Assembly: GCA_002428015.1 (NCBI GenBank)
Contig: DIZW01000024.1
Span: 87,683 to 151,682, forward strand
DNA length: 64,000 bases
Source of the DNA: Oxalobacteraceae bacterium UBA6018
GTDB lineage: Bacteria > Pseudomonadota > Gammaproteobacteria > Burkholderiales > Burkholderiaceae_D
Direction: 5' to 3'
Shown: positions 42,242-51,332 of the stretch, piece after piece
How the letters are laid out: each line of letters starts with the position of its first letter
Numbering within the stretch: position 1 is the first letter of the stretch
The notes under the pieces: model-generated
Databases searched by the model: none
What the model was told of the DNA's origin: nothing
Seen by the model: only the letters and a program-made list of their open reading frames with translations
Translations under genes and position numbers: made by a program

Positions 42242-43221
42242 CGCTCCACCATGCGCTGGGCCGCGCTGTCGGGCACGGCCTGCTGCAGGATCGTCTCGAC
42301 CACGTAGCGCGGCCGCGCGCGCACTTGCTGCAGGATGCGCCCGACGTATTCGCCCAGCAGGCCCAGGCCGAACAGGATCACGCCCATGAAGAAGAACATG
42401 ATGGCGAACAGGGTGAACACGCCCTCGGCCTCGGCGCCCAGGATAAAGCGGCGCAGCAGCAGGAACACCACCAGCGCGGCCGAAGCCAGCGACATGATCA
42501 TGCCGAGCATGGACATCAATTGCAGCGGCACCAGCGAGAAACCGGTGACCAGGTCGAAGTTGAGCCGGATGAGCGAGTACAGCGAGTACTTCGATTCGCC
42601 GGCGGCGCGTTCCTCGTGCTCGACCTCGACCTCGGTCGGGTGGCGCGCGAACTTGTAGGCCAGCGCGGGCACGAAGGTGTTGACCTCGCCGCAGCGGTTG
42701 ACCAGGTCGATCACGTTGCGGCCGTAGGCGCGCAGCATGTTGCCCTGGTCGCTGATGCTGATGTTGGTGATGCGTTCGCGCACCCGGTTCATGGCTTTCG
42801 AGGCCAGGGTGCGCCAGGCCGCGTCGCGCCGCTTGCGCCGGACCGAGCCGACGTAGTCGAAGCCTTCGCGCATCTTGGCCACCAGCTTGTGGATCTCCTC
42901 GGGCGGGTTCTGCAAGTCGGCGTCGAGGGTGACGATGATCTCGCCCAGGGCCGCCTCGAAGCCGGCCAGGATCGCCATGTGCTGGCCGTAGTTGCCGTTG
43001 AAGATGATCACGCGCGTGACGTCGGGGCGCTGCTCGTACTGCTCGGCCAGGACCGCCACCGAGCGGTCGCGGCTGCCGTCGTTGACGAACACGATCTCGT
43101 ACGGGATGGCCAGGGCGTCCAGCGCCGGGTACAGGCGCGCGAACAGGGTGGCCAGGCCGGCCTCCTCGTTGTACACCGGGATGATGATCGACAGCTCGGG
43201 TTTCAGCGGCATGCGCTTCAT
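42238..43221 (-). CDS. arnC: ArnC: undecaprenyl-phosphate Ara4FN transferase
   Basis: 327 residues. GT-A glycosyltransferase of family 2 (LSIIIPVYNEEAGLATLFAR, EIVFVNDGSRDRS, VTLDADLQNPPEEI) followed by two C-terminal membrane helices (MSLASAALVVFLLLRR; FAIMFFFMGVILFGLGLLGE). It transfers Ara4FN to undecaprenyl phosphate on the cytoplasmic face. 4-bp overlaps with both neighbours. A DPM1-like glucosyltransferase is the only close alternative; operon context decides. Confidence 0.92.
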   Translation of the reverse strand: MKRMPLKPELSIIIPVYNEEAGLATLFARLYPALDALAIPYEIVFVNDGSRDRSVAVLAEQYEQRPDVTRVIIFNGNYGQHMAILAGFEAALGEIIVTLDADLQNPPEEIHKLVAKMREGFDYVGSVRRKRRDAAWRTLASKAMNRVRERITNISISDQGNMLRAYGRNVIDLVNRCGEVNTFVPALAYKFARHPTEVEVEHEERAAGESKYSLYSLIRLNFDLVTGFSLVPLQLMSMLGMIMSLASAALVVFLLLRRFILGAEAEGVFTLFAIMFFFMGVILFGLGLLGEYVGRILQQVRARPRYVVETILQQAVPDSAAQRMVER

Positions 43222-44354
43222 GTGAGCACCTGCTTGACCGCGCCGACCACGCGCTCGACGTCGGCCAGGGTCATGGCGGCGAACAGCGGCAAGGTCACGG
43301 TGAGGCGGCCGATGCGCTCGGCGACCGGGAACATGCCCTCCTTGAAGCCGCGCTCGCGGTACAGGGTGAACAGGTGGATCGGCGCGTAGTGGAAACCGGT
43401 GCCGATGTTGTGCTCTTCCTGCAGGCGGCGCATGAAGGCGGCGCGCGTGCCGGGCCCGCGGTCGGGCAGGATGATCTGGAACAGGTGCCAGTTGGAGCTG
43501 CCGAAGGCCGGCAGCGGCAGCTGGGCGCCGGTGGCCGCTTCGAACTCGGCGCCGAAGCAGGCGAAGTAGTGGCGCGCCAGCTGCTCGCGGTGGGCGGTGA
43601 CGTCGTCGATGGTGGCCAGCTGGCCCAGGCCGATGGTGGCGGCGATGTCGGTCATGTTCCACTTGCCGCCCAGGACGTCGACGTCGATGCCGTCCACGCC
43701 GCTGCGGGTGACCCCTTGCAGCCGGTATTTCTCGGCCAGGCGCGCCTCCTCGGCGTTGGTCATGACCAGGCAGCCGCCTTCGCCGGTGGTGAGGTTTTTA
43801 TTGGCCTGGAAGCTGAACGAGGCGAAGTCGCCGAAGGCGCCGATGCGCCGTCCGTCCCACACCGAGCCGAAGGCCTGGGCCGCGTCCTCGATCACGCGCA
43901 GGCCGTGCTCGAGCGCCAGCGCGTACAGCGCCTCCATGTCCAGCGGCAGGCCGGACAGGTAGACCGGCAGCAGCGCGCGCGTGGCCGGGGTGATGGCCGC
44001 GCGCACCTTGACCAGGTCCAGGTTGCGGGTGAGCGGATCGACGTCGGCGAACACGGGCGTGGCGCCCACGGCCAGGATCACGTTGGCCGTGGCCGGCCAC
44101 GACAGCGGGGTGGTGATCACCTCGTCGCCGGGGCCGATGCCGGCGATGCGCAGGGCGATCTCCATGGTGCAGGTGCCGGAATTGAAGGTGCGCACGTGGC
44201 GCCCGCCGAAGTATTCCGACAGCTGGGCTTCGAAAGCCTGCACCTTGGGGCCGCTGGTGAGCCAGCCGGAGCGCAGCACCTGCGCCACGGCGGCGATGGT
44301 TTCCTCGTCGATGGTGGGGCGCGAGAACGGCAGGAATGGGAGGGAAGAGGTCAT
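43218..44354 (-). CDS. arnB: ArnB: UDP-4-keto-pentose aminotransferase
   Basis: 378 residues, PLP-dependent DegT/DnrJ/EryC1 fold: FNSGTCTMEIALRIAGIGPG (phosphate-binding), IEDAAQAFGSVWDGR, and the PLP lysine in SFQANKNLTTGEGG. It makes UDP-Ara4N with glutamate as donor. The stop overlaps the arnC start by 4 bp. Confidence 0.93.
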   Translation of the reverse strand: MTSSLPFLPFSRPTIDEETIAAVAQVLRSGWLTSGPKVQAFEAQLSEYFGGRHVRTFNSGTCTMEIALRIAGIGPGDEVITTPLSWPATANVILAVGATPVFADVDPLTRNLDLVKVRAAITPATRALLPVYLSGLPLDMEALYALALEHGLRVIEDAAQAFGSVWDGRRIGAFGDFASFSFQANKNLTTGEGGCLVMTNAEEARLAEKYRLQGVTRSGVDGIDVDVLGGKWNMTDIAATIGLGQLATIDDVTAHREQLARHYFACFGAEFEAATGAQLPLPAFGSSNWHLFQIILPDRGPGTRAAFMRRLQEEHNIGTGFHYAPIHLFTLYRERGFKEGMFPVAERIGRLTVTLPLFAAMTLADVERVVGAVKQVLT

Positions 44355-44375
44355 GGACAGTCCAGTTAAAAGTTG

Positions 44376-44750
44376 TCAGCTGCGCGCCAGCAGCACCACG
44401 CCGACCAGGATCGTGGCCAGGCCGGCGATGCGCTGCGGCGACACCGCTTCGCCGAGGAACAGCCAGGCGCCCAGCATGCTCACGACATAGCCGAGCGAGA
44501 GCATGGGGTAGGCCAGCGACACGTCGGTGCGCGACAGCGCCATGATCCACACCAGCACCGACACGCCGTAGCATGCCAGTCCGCCGAGGATGGAGGGCTG
44601 GGTGGCGATCTGGAACAGGGTGGATATCACGTGCCCGCCGCGCAGGCTGATGGCGCCGCCCATGGCGTTGGTGCCGCTCTTGAGCAGCAGCTGGGCCAGG
44701 GCGTTGAGCAGCACGCCGCTGAGGATAAAGCCGAAGGTGGGGAGGTTCAT
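44376..44750 (-). CDS. ArnE/ArnF-like small flippase subunit
   Basis: 124 residues, four membrane helices of the EamA/SMR type: FILSGVLLNALAQLLLKSGT, ILGGLACYGVSVLVWIMALS, VSLAYPMLSLGYVVSMLGAW, RIAGLATILVGVVLLARS. In E. coli two such proteins (ArnE and ArnF) form a heterodimer that flips undecaprenyl-phosphate-Ara4N. Only one is encoded here, between arnT and arnB, so a homodimer is likely. Confidence 0.85.
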   Translation of the reverse strand: MNLPTFGFILSGVLLNALAQLLLKSGTNAMGGAISLRGGHVISTLFQIATQPSILGGLACYGVSVLVWIMALSRTDVSLAYPMLSLGYVVSMLGAWLFLGEAVSPQRIAGLATILVGVVLLARS

Positions 44751-44770
44751 CGATATGGTCCGGTGCTCGC

Positions 44771-46420
44771 TCAGCGGTTGGCGACGACGCGGCGGCGGCC
44801 ATCGTAGGTGACCACGCGCATGGGCACGTGCTCGGCGGCGAGCGACTGGTAGATGTCCTCGCGGATCAGGGCCAGGTCGGTCACGCCGGCGCCGGCGTCG
44901 GCCACCCACTGGTCGCGGAAGGTGGCGACATCGGCGATGAGCTTGTCGGGCTCCTGCTGCTGGCCGAATTCGAATTCGTCGCCGAACGCCACCATGATCA
45001 TCTTGTGGTTCAGGTAGAACGGGAACGACTGCTCGTAGGTGCCGACCGCGTAGAACTTGGTCTCGGGCCGGAGCTCGGCGCGGATGGCCGGGAACTGCGC
45101 CGAGCCGGTGCGTACCTGGCCGTGCGGCTCGAAGCCGACCAGCATCAGTTCGGTCATGACGAAGCCGCCCACGGCCAGCAGCATGAGCGGCAGGTCGCGC
45201 CGGCCGCGGCGCAGGCGGGCTACGGCCAGTACGGCGCACACCAGCATGGTGGCGCCGGCGCCGACCGCCCAGGGCCGGTAGGACAGCAGGGGGCTGCCGG
45301 GCACGGGGCGCAGGTGGGCGGCCAGCGGCACGCCCAGCGCCAGGCCCAGGCCGATCAGCGCCGCCGCGACGCCCGTCAGCACCAGGGTGCGGGTGCTGGC
45401 CTCGGCCCAGTGCAGCGCCACCAGGATGGCCAGGGCGGGGAACATCGGCACGATATAGCCGGGCAGCTTGGAGTGCGAGAGCGAGAAGAACACGAGGATG
45501 AAGGCGGCCCACAGCAACACTAGCAGGCGCGGGCGGAAGCGGCCCGGTTCGCGCTTGAGGCCGGCCGCGACGCCGCCCGGCAGGGCTGCGATCCATGGCA
45601 CCAGGCCGGGGATGAGCAGCAGCAGGAAGTAATACCAGTTGCCTTCGCGGTTGCTCACGTCGGAGGTGTAGCGCTGCAGGTGCTCGTGCACGAAGAAGAA
45701 GTGAGGCTGTTCCGGGTTGCGTTGGGCCACCAGGATGAACCAGGGTGCGGCGATCGCCATGAACAGCAGCAAGCCCTTGCCCAAGTGCAGCTCGGTCCAG
45801 CGCCGCCAGTCCTGGGTGGCCAGGGTGTAGAGCACCAGCACCGAGCCTGGAATCGCCAGGCCGATCAAGCCTTTCGACAGCACCGCCAGGGCCATGCCGG
45901 CCCAGCAGGCGAGCATCCAGTTGCGCCGTTGAGCGGCACTGGCGTCGTCGCGCTGGGCGATGAGCATGGCGCCCAGGCTCAGGGTCAGCATGCCGGACAG
46001 GCCCATGTCGAGTGAATTGATCTGGCCGCTGGCGACCCAGAACACGCTCGAACCGAGCACCAGGGCGGCGTAGGAGCCCACGCGCGCGCCGAACACGCGC
46101 CAGGCGGCGTAGCCGGTGAAGAGCACGCCGAACAGGCCGCACAGCCCGGTCCACAGGCGGGCCTGCCAGTTGCCGATCCCGAACACGGTGAAGGTCAGCG
46201 CGTTCATCCAGGTCTGCAGCGGCGGTTTTTCGAAATACTTGATGCCGTTCAGGCGCGTGGTGATCCAGTCATGCGTCAGGAACATTTCGCGCGCCATCTC
46301 GGCGTAGCGGCCTTCGTCGGGCGGCACCAGGGTGCGCACGCCGAGCACGGCCAGCCACACCAGGGCGAAGCCGATCGCCACCGTCCACAGCAGCCTGCGC
46401 GAGTTGGTCAGCTCGTTCAT
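44771..46420 (-). CDS. arnT: ArnT: lipid A Ara4N transferase
   Basis: 549 residues, GT83 integral-membrane enzyme. The first periplasmic loop has the acidic catalytic pattern VPPDEGRYAEMAREM, followed by DWITTRLNGIKYFEKPPLQT. About a dozen helices and a C-terminal periplasmic domain follow (RPETKFYAVGTYEQSFPFYL). It moves Ara4N from undecaprenyl phosphate to lipid A phosphate, lowering charge and giving polymyxin resistance. The start overlaps the stop of the DUF535 gene by 4 bp. Confidence 0.93.
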   Translation of the reverse strand: MNELTNSRRLLWTVAIGFALVWLAVLGVRTLVPPDEGRYAEMAREMFLTHDWITTRLNGIKYFEKPPLQTWMNALTFTVFGIGNWQARLWTGLCGLFGVLFTGYAAWRVFGARVGSYAALVLGSSVFWVASGQINSLDMGLSGMLTLSLGAMLIAQRDDASAAQRRNWMLACWAGMALAVLSKGLIGLAIPGSVLVLYTLATQDWRRWTELHLGKGLLLFMAIAAPWFILVAQRNPEQPHFFFVHEHLQRYTSDVSNREGNWYYFLLLLIPGLVPWIAALPGGVAAGLKREPGRFRPRLLVLLWAAFILVFFSLSHSKLPGYIVPMFPALAILVALHWAEASTRTLVLTGVAAALIGLGLALGVPLAAHLRPVPGSPLLSYRPWAVGAGATMLVCAVLAVARLRRGRRDLPLMLLAVGGFVMTELMLVGFEPHGQVRTGSAQFPAIRAELRPETKFYAVGTYEQSFPFYLNHKMIMVAFGDEFEFGQQQEPDKLIADVATFRDQWVADAGAGVTDLALIREDIYQSLAAEHVPMRVVTYDGRRRVVANR

Positions 46421-47340
46421 GCGACCGCCAATCCGGCGCGCGCCATGAACTGCCGGCGGATCGCCAGCAGCAGGTCCTGGCGGCGGCGGGCCTCGCCGCG
46501 TTTCTTGGATGGAACCAAATTCAGGTCGATGTCGGCGGCGGCGCGGCAGGCCAGCATGAAGTTGCCGTCCGCGCGCAAGTGGGCCTGCTGCTCGCGCCAG
46601 GTGGTGTCGTAGTCGAGCGTGATGCGGGCGCGCCGGCGCGGGTTGACCACCACCCGGTTGAGGTTGCTGACGAGGATCATATGGGCGCACCCGAGCGCTG
46701 CGCCCAGGTCGCGCAGGACATTGATGAGGAAATTCTTTGGCCTGGTTCCGTACAACTCGCGCGAGGCTCGGCGCATGATATCGCTCCCGTTTTCTGCTGA
46801 CACACCCTGAATCGCTCCTACCACGACATGACGTTCGTTCTGTTCTTCAATAAAGGAAAAGCTGACGCTGAACACGCCGACGCCGTCCAGAGTCAACTGG
46901 AAGGCCAGCTCGCCTTCGCGCGGATTGATGCTCACCCCGGCCAGCAGCAGCTCCATGCGCGCACCTTCCTTGCCTATAAAACGGGCAACGCTGACCGGTA
47001 TCGCGAGGGAGGTTACCACAAGCGGCTCGATGCGCATCTTTTGCACGCAATGGTAGTGCGAACAGATGACGTCGATACGCTCGGCGCAACTCAGGTGATT
47101 CGACAGATAGGGACGGTAAACCCGATTGATGGCGGGCGCATTGCGGTACGCCAGCGCGGCGAGCAAAGGGTCGGACGCGATGGCGCCGGCCCAGCGCCGG
47201 CTTTGGCGCGGAAACACCAGCCTGCCGAGCAGGGTCTTGAGCTTGTCCTTCAGGCGCCCGGCACGCGGCGCCGGCAACTCGGGCATGGAATGGGGGTGGG
47301 CGCCCGACGCGAAGCGGGATAGGGCCGTCTGTGAATGCAT
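46417..47340 (-). CDS. DUF535 (VirK/YbjX-like) protein
   Basis: 307 residues; matches the VirK/YbjX family (RRWAGAIASDPLLAALAYRN, SCAERIDVICSHYHCVQKM, FSFIEEQNERHVVVGAIQGV, LYGTRPKNFLINVLRDLGAA, YDTTWREQQAHLRADGNFML). No signal peptide or membrane helix. In enteric bacteria such proteins are PhoP/PmrA-linked and affect resistance to cationic peptides, so the position as first gene of the arn operon is sensible. The ATG at 47340 has GAAGAG upstream. The biochemical role is unknown. Confidence 0.85.
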   Translation of the reverse strand: MHSQTALSRFASGAHPHSMPELPAPRAGRLKDKLKTLLGRLVFPRQSRRWAGAIASDPLLAALAYRNAPAINRVYRPYLSNHLSCAERIDVICSHYHCVQKMRIEPLVVTSLAIPVSVARFIGKEGARMELLLAGVSINPREGELAFQLTLDGVGVFSVSFSFIEEQNERHVVVGAIQGVSAENGSDIMRRASRELYGTRPKNFLINVLRDLGAALGCAHMILVSNLNRVVVNPRRRARITLDYDTTWREQQAHLRADGNFMLACRAAADIDLNLVPSKKRGEARRRQDLLLAIRRQFMARAGLAVA

Positions 47341-47391
47341 GCTCTTCAAGGTGGAAATGGCGGAGGCGGTCGGCCGCTGCGCAGTGTAAAA

Positions 47392-47462
47392 AGTATACTC
47401 AGCCGATCGTCCGCTCATCGTTACGGTTTGGTAATGTTGGGCGCCGGCCCCGATGGTATGAT
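47392..47462. promoter_or_regulatory. Divergent promoter region arn / two-component system
   Basis: Minus strand: TATACT (-10) at 47397-47392 with a poor -35. Plus strand: TATGAT (-10) at 47457-47462 with a poor -35. Between them sits TTAC-N6-GTAA (47421-47434), placed just upstream of both weak -35 positions. This fits activation in both directions by the response regulator encoded at 47513. It does not match the enteric PmrA box. Confidence 0.5.
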
Positions 47463-47512
47463 CGTGCCCGCTCCCGTTCCGCCCACTTACTCCCGCGCTG
47501 TCTGACCATATA

Positions 47513-48208
47513 ATGAAATGCCTACTCATCGAGGACGACGCCGAGACCCGCAACTTCCTCAGTGAAGCGCTCGCCGCCGATGGCTATCTCATGCGCTGTT
47601 GCGACAACGGCGCCGACGGCCTGGCGCTGGCCGAGTCCGAGGCCTGGGATGTGATCATCCTCGACCGCATGCTGCCCGGCAATATCGACGGTCTCGAGCT
47701 GCTCGGCAAGTTGCGCGCCGGCCAGTCGCGCGTGCCGGTGCTGGTGCTCAGCGCCCTCGGCAGCGTGGACGACCGGGTGCGCGGCCTGCGCGCCGGCGGC
47801 GACGATTACCTGGCCAAGCCGTTCGCGCTGGCCGAGTTGCTGGCGCGCCTGGCCAACCTGGCGCGGCGCGCCAGCCCGCGCCAGGAAACGACGCTGCTGC
47901 GCGTGGCCGACCTGGAGCTGGACATGCGCAGCATGCGCGTCACCCGCGCCGGCGTGAAGATCAACCTGCAGCCGCGCGAATTCCGCCTGCTCGAATACCT
48001 GATGCGCCACGAGGGCCACGTGGTGACCCGCCCCATGCTGCTCGAAGGCGTGTGGGATTACCACTTCGACCCGCAGACCAACGTCATCGACGTGCAGATC
48101 AGCCGCCTGCGCAACAAGATCGACAAGGACGCCGCCGATTGCCTGATCCACACCGTGCGCGGCGAAGGCTACGTCCTCAAGAGCGGCGCCGCGCATGAGC
48201 AAGCTTAG
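47513..48208 (+). CDS. OmpR-family response regulator (PmrA/QseB-like)
   Basis: 231 residues. Receiver domain with acidic pocket (IEDD), phosphorylated Asp51 in IILDRMLPG, Ser/Thr switch (VLVLSALG) and Lys in DDYLAKPF. The C-terminal winged helix (LQPREFRLLEYLMRHEGHVV, VDVQISRLRNKID, TVRGEGYVL) is typical of OmpR. Divergent from the arn operon, so lipid A modification is its probable target, by analogy with PmrA. The stop overlaps the kinase start by 14 bp. Confidence 0.92.
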   Translation: MKCLLIEDDAETRNFLSEALAADGYLMRCCDNGADGLALAESEAWDVIILDRMLPGNIDGLELLGKLRAGQSRVPVLVLSALGSVDDRVRGLRAGGDDYLAKPFALAELLARLANLARRASPRQETTLLRVADLELDMRSMRVTRAGVKINLQPREFRLLEYLMRHEGHVVTRPMLLEGVWDYHFDPQTNVIDVQISRLRNKIDKDAADCLIHTVRGEGYVLKSGAAHEQA

Positions 48209-49589
48209 CGCGCGCCTGCGCTCGTCGATCGCGGCGCGCCTGGCGCTGGCCTACGGCGCCATCGCCGCGGTGGCGGTGGCCGCGGCCGCGCTGGTGTTCT
48301 ACTTCGGCACCATCGGCGTGCTGGAACGGCTCACCGATGCCAAGATCAACGCGGTGGCCGCGCGCCTGGCCGCCTCGCTGGCCGACGGCGGCAGCGCGCG
48401 CCTGCTGGCCCAGATCCGCACCGAATTGAACGACAAGGACGACAGCGACTCGGAGCTGTTCATGCTGATCAGCCCGCAAGGACAGGTGCAGGTCGCCAAC
48501 CTGTCGGCCTGGCCGGCCGCGGTGCCGCTCACCGGCAAGCTCAATTACGCCTACGTGCGGCGCGAACGCAGCCGCGTGCGCACGCGGGTGATGGGCAGCG
48601 TGCTGGCCGACGGCTCGCGCCTGCTGGTCGGGCGCGACCTGAGCGAGCTCGATGCGCTGCAGGGGGTGATCCGGCGCGCCGTGCTCACCGGCCTGCTGGT
48701 GTCGATCGTGCTGGTGAGCGCCGGCGCGGTGCTGCTGCGGCGCGCCATCGACCGCCGCGTGGGCGAGGTGCGCCTGATCACCCGCCGCGTCGGCGCGGGC
48801 GACCTGGCCCAGCGCATCCCGGACGACGGCGAGGACGAGTTCAGCCTGCTCAGCCGCGACATCAACCGCATGCTGGCCCAGATCGAGTCGCTGATGGACG
48901 GCGTGCAGCACGTCTCGAACGCCATCGCGCACGACCTGCGCACGCCGCTCAGCCGGGTGCGCAACCGCCTGTACATCGCCGTGCGCAGCTGCGACGCGGC
49001 CAGCCTGCGCGAGGTGGCCCAGCAAAGCATCGAGGACGTGGACAGCCTGATCGGCCTGTTCGAGAAGCTGCTGCGCATCGCCTCCGTGGAGTCCGGCGTG
49101 CGGCCGGCGTTCGACGCCCAGGTCGACCTGCAGCGCGTGGCGCTCGGCATGCTCGACCTGTACGAGGCGGCGCTGGAGGAGGCCGGCCTGTCCCTGGTCA
49201 GCCAGGCTAGCGCGGTGCCGCCGATCACGGGCGACCCGGACCTGATCGCCAGCGCGCTGGCCAGCCTGCTCGACAACGCCATCAAGTACGCCGGCGCCGG
49301 CGCCGTGGTCGCGGTGAGCACCGGCGCCGACGAGCGCGGCGTGAGCCTGGAGGTGCGCGACAGCGGCGGCGGGGTGCCCGAGGAGGAACTGGCCCAGCTG
49401 GCGCGCCGCTTCTACCGGGTCGACCGCGCCCGCCATCTGCCCGGCAACGGCATCGGCCTGTCCAACGTGAAGGCCATCGTGGCCCTGCACGGCGGCACCC
49501 TGGAGGTGCGCAATGGCCACCCGGGCCTGGTCGTGCGCATCGTCTTTCCGATTGTCCTACCCATAGTGAACGAGGGCGCCACCGCATGA
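48195..49589 (+). CDS. Sensor histidine kinase (PmrB/QseC-like)
   Basis: 464 residues. Helix 1 near 15-40, a periplasmic sensor region of about 110 residues including the acidic patch LNDKDDSDSELF, helix 2 (VLTGLLVSIVLVSAGAVLL), HAMP, HisKA with AIAHDLRTPLSRVRNRL, and HATPase_c (LLDNAIKYAG, DSGGGVPEEEL, GNGIGLSNVKAIVALHGG). The acidic periplasmic patch could sense cations or cationic peptides as in PmrB. The stop overlaps the ABC permease start by 4 bp. Confidence 0.92.
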   Translation: MSKLSARLRSSIAARLALAYGAIAAVAVAAAALVFYFGTIGVLERLTDAKINAVAARLAASLADGGSARLLAQIRTELNDKDDSDSELFMLISPQGQVQVANLSAWPAAVPLTGKLNYAYVRRERSRVRTRVMGSVLADGSRLLVGRDLSELDALQGVIRRAVLTGLLVSIVLVSAGAVLLRRAIDRRVGEVRLITRRVGAGDLAQRIPDDGEDEFSLLSRDINRMLAQIESLMDGVQHVSNAIAHDLRTPLSRVRNRLYIAVRSCDAASLREVAQQSIEDVDSLIGLFEKLLRIASVESGVRPAFDAQVDLQRVALGMLDLYEAALEEAGLSLVSQASAVPPITGDPDLIASALASLLDNAIKYAGAGAVVAVSTGADERGVSLEVRDSGGGVPEEELAQLARRFYRVDRARHLPGNGIGLSNVKAIVALHGGTLEVRNGHPGLVVRIVFPIVLPIVNEGATA

Positions 49590-51316
49590 GGAAGCACACC
49601 CATTTTTTTCCGCGCCAGGTGGTCGAAGCCACCGGCAACCGCTGGGACTGGGCGCTGCTGCCGGTGGTGCTGGCCGTGCTGGTGCTGCTGGCCTACGGCG
49701 CGGCGCAGATGGCCCACCCCTACCAGGTCGGCCAGCCGCTGCAACTGTCGCTCGACCCGCTCAGCCTGCCGTACTACCTGCTGCGCACCACGCTGCGCAT
49801 GTTCATCGCGCTGTTCGCCTCGGTGCTGTTCAGCTGCGCCTTCGCCGCCCTGGCCAGCAAATACCGCGCCGCCGAAAAGGTCCTGGTGCCGCTGCTCGAC
49901 ATCCTGCAGTCGATCCCCATCCTGGGCTTCCTGTCGATCACCGTGACCGGCTTCATCGCCCTGTTCCCGGGCAAGCTGCTGGGCGTGGAGTGCGCCGCCA
50001 TCTTCGCCATCTTCACCTCGCAGGCCTGGAACATGGCCTTCAGCGCCTACCAGGGCTTTCGCACCGTGCCGATGGAGCTGAGCGAGGCGGCCAGCGTGTT
50101 CCAGCTGTCGGGCTGGCAGCGCTTCTGGCGCCTGGAGCTGCCCTTCGCCATCCCCGGCCTGCTGTGGAACATGATGATGTCGATGTCGGGCGGCTGGTTC
50201 TTCGTCGTCGCCGCCGAGGCCATCTCGGTCTCCAACCAGAACATCAAGCTGCCCGGCATCGGCTCGTTCATCGCGCTGGCCATCGAGCAGCGCGACCTGC
50301 AGGCGATCGGCTGGGCCATCGGCGCCATGCTGGTCGGGGTGCTGCTGTACGATCAGCTGTTCTTCCGCCCGCTGCTGGCCTGGGCCGACAAGTTCCGCTT
50401 CGAGGAGGCCACCGGCGACACGGCCCAGCAATCCTGGCTGCTGACCTGGCTGCGCCGCACCGAGCGCACCCAGCTGATCATGCACGGCCTGGGGCGCCTG
50501 CTGGAACGCTCGTTCGCGCTGTTCCGGCTGCGCCATGACGGCACCTCGATCCGCGCCCGCCCGCAGCGCCAGTCGGCCACGCCGGAGCGCATGTGGGACG
50601 CCGTCATCGCCGCCGGCGTGTTTTACGCGCTCTGGACCCTGATCCATTTCGTCCACAGCGAAGTGGGCTGGGCCGAGGTCGGCCACGTGCTGCTGCTCGG
50701 GACGTTCACGCTCACGCGGGTGCTGGTGCTGCTGCTGCTGGCGGCGCTGGTGTGGGTACCGGTCGGGGTGTGGATCGGCTCCAATCCGCGCCTGGCCCAG
50801 CGCACCCAGGCCATCGCCCAGTTCATGGCGGCCTTCCCGGCCAACCTGATGTTCCCGGTGGCGGTGGTGGGCATCGTGCACTTCAAGCTCAACCCGGACA
50901 TCTGGCTGTCGCCGCTGATGATCCTCGGGACCCAGTGGTACCTGCTGTTTAACGTGATCGCCGGCGCCTCGACCATCCCCACCGAGCTGCGCCTGGCGGC
51001 CCGCAATTTCGGCCTCAGCGGCTGGCTCAAGTGGCGCCGCTACCTGCTGCCGGCGATCTTCCCCAGCTTCGTGACCGGCGCCATCACCGCCACCGGCGGC
51101 TCCTGGAACGCCAGCATCGTGGCCGAATACGTCACCTGGGGCAGCACCACCTTGCAGGCGCACGGGATCGGCAGCTACATTGCCGAGATGACCGCGCGCG
51201 GCGACTTCCCCCGCATCGCGCTGGGCATCGGCATCATGTGCCTGTTCGTGATGGGACTGAACCACTTCGTCTGGCGCCGCCTGTACGAGATGGCCGAGAA
51301 CCGCTTGCACTTCTAA
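49586..51316 (+). CDS. Fused double ABC permease (NitT/TauT-like)
   Basis: 576 residues with two successive binding-protein-dependent permease modules. Module 1 has the EAA loop MELSEAASVFQLSGWQRFWR, module 2 TELRLAARNFGLSGWLKWRR, each followed by P-AIP or P-AIF turns. Between them is a roughly 100-residue cytoplasmic linker. It is translationally coupled to the histidine kinase by a 4-bp overlap. No periplasmic binding protein is encoded nearby. Family members of this double type occur in bicarbonate/nitrate-like systems, but the substrate is unknown. Confidence 0.85.
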   Translation: MRKHTHFFPRQVVEATGNRWDWALLPVVLAVLVLLAYGAAQMAHPYQVGQPLQLSLDPLSLPYYLLRTTLRMFIALFASVLFSCAFAALASKYRAAEKVLVPLLDILQSIPILGFLSITVTGFIALFPGKLLGVECAAIFAIFTSQAWNMAFSAYQGFRTVPMELSEAASVFQLSGWQRFWRLELPFAIPGLLWNMMMSMSGGWFFVVAAEAISVSNQNIKLPGIGSFIALAIEQRDLQAIGWAIGAMLVGVLLYDQLFFRPLLAWADKFRFEEATGDTAQQSWLLTWLRRTERTQLIMHGLGRLLERSFALFRLRHDGTSIRARPQRQSATPERMWDAVIAAGVFYALWTLIHFVHSEVGWAEVGHVLLLGTFTLTRVLVLLLLAALVWVPVGVWIGSNPRLAQRTQAIAQFMAAFPANLMFPVAVVGIVHFKLNPDIWLSPLMILGTQWYLLFNVIAGASTIPTELRLAARNFGLSGWLKWRRYLLPAIFPSFVTGAITATGGSWNASIVAEYVTWGSTTLQAHGIGSYIAEMTARGDFPRIALGIGIMCLFVMGLNHFVWRRLYEMAENRLHF

Positions 51317-51332
51317 CGCTCAAACAACGACC

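Noticed and set aside
47421..47434. Enteric PmrA box in the arn promoter region
   Set aside because: The site TTAC-N6-GTAA does not match the CTTAA direct-repeat consensus, so only a generic regulator site is proposed.
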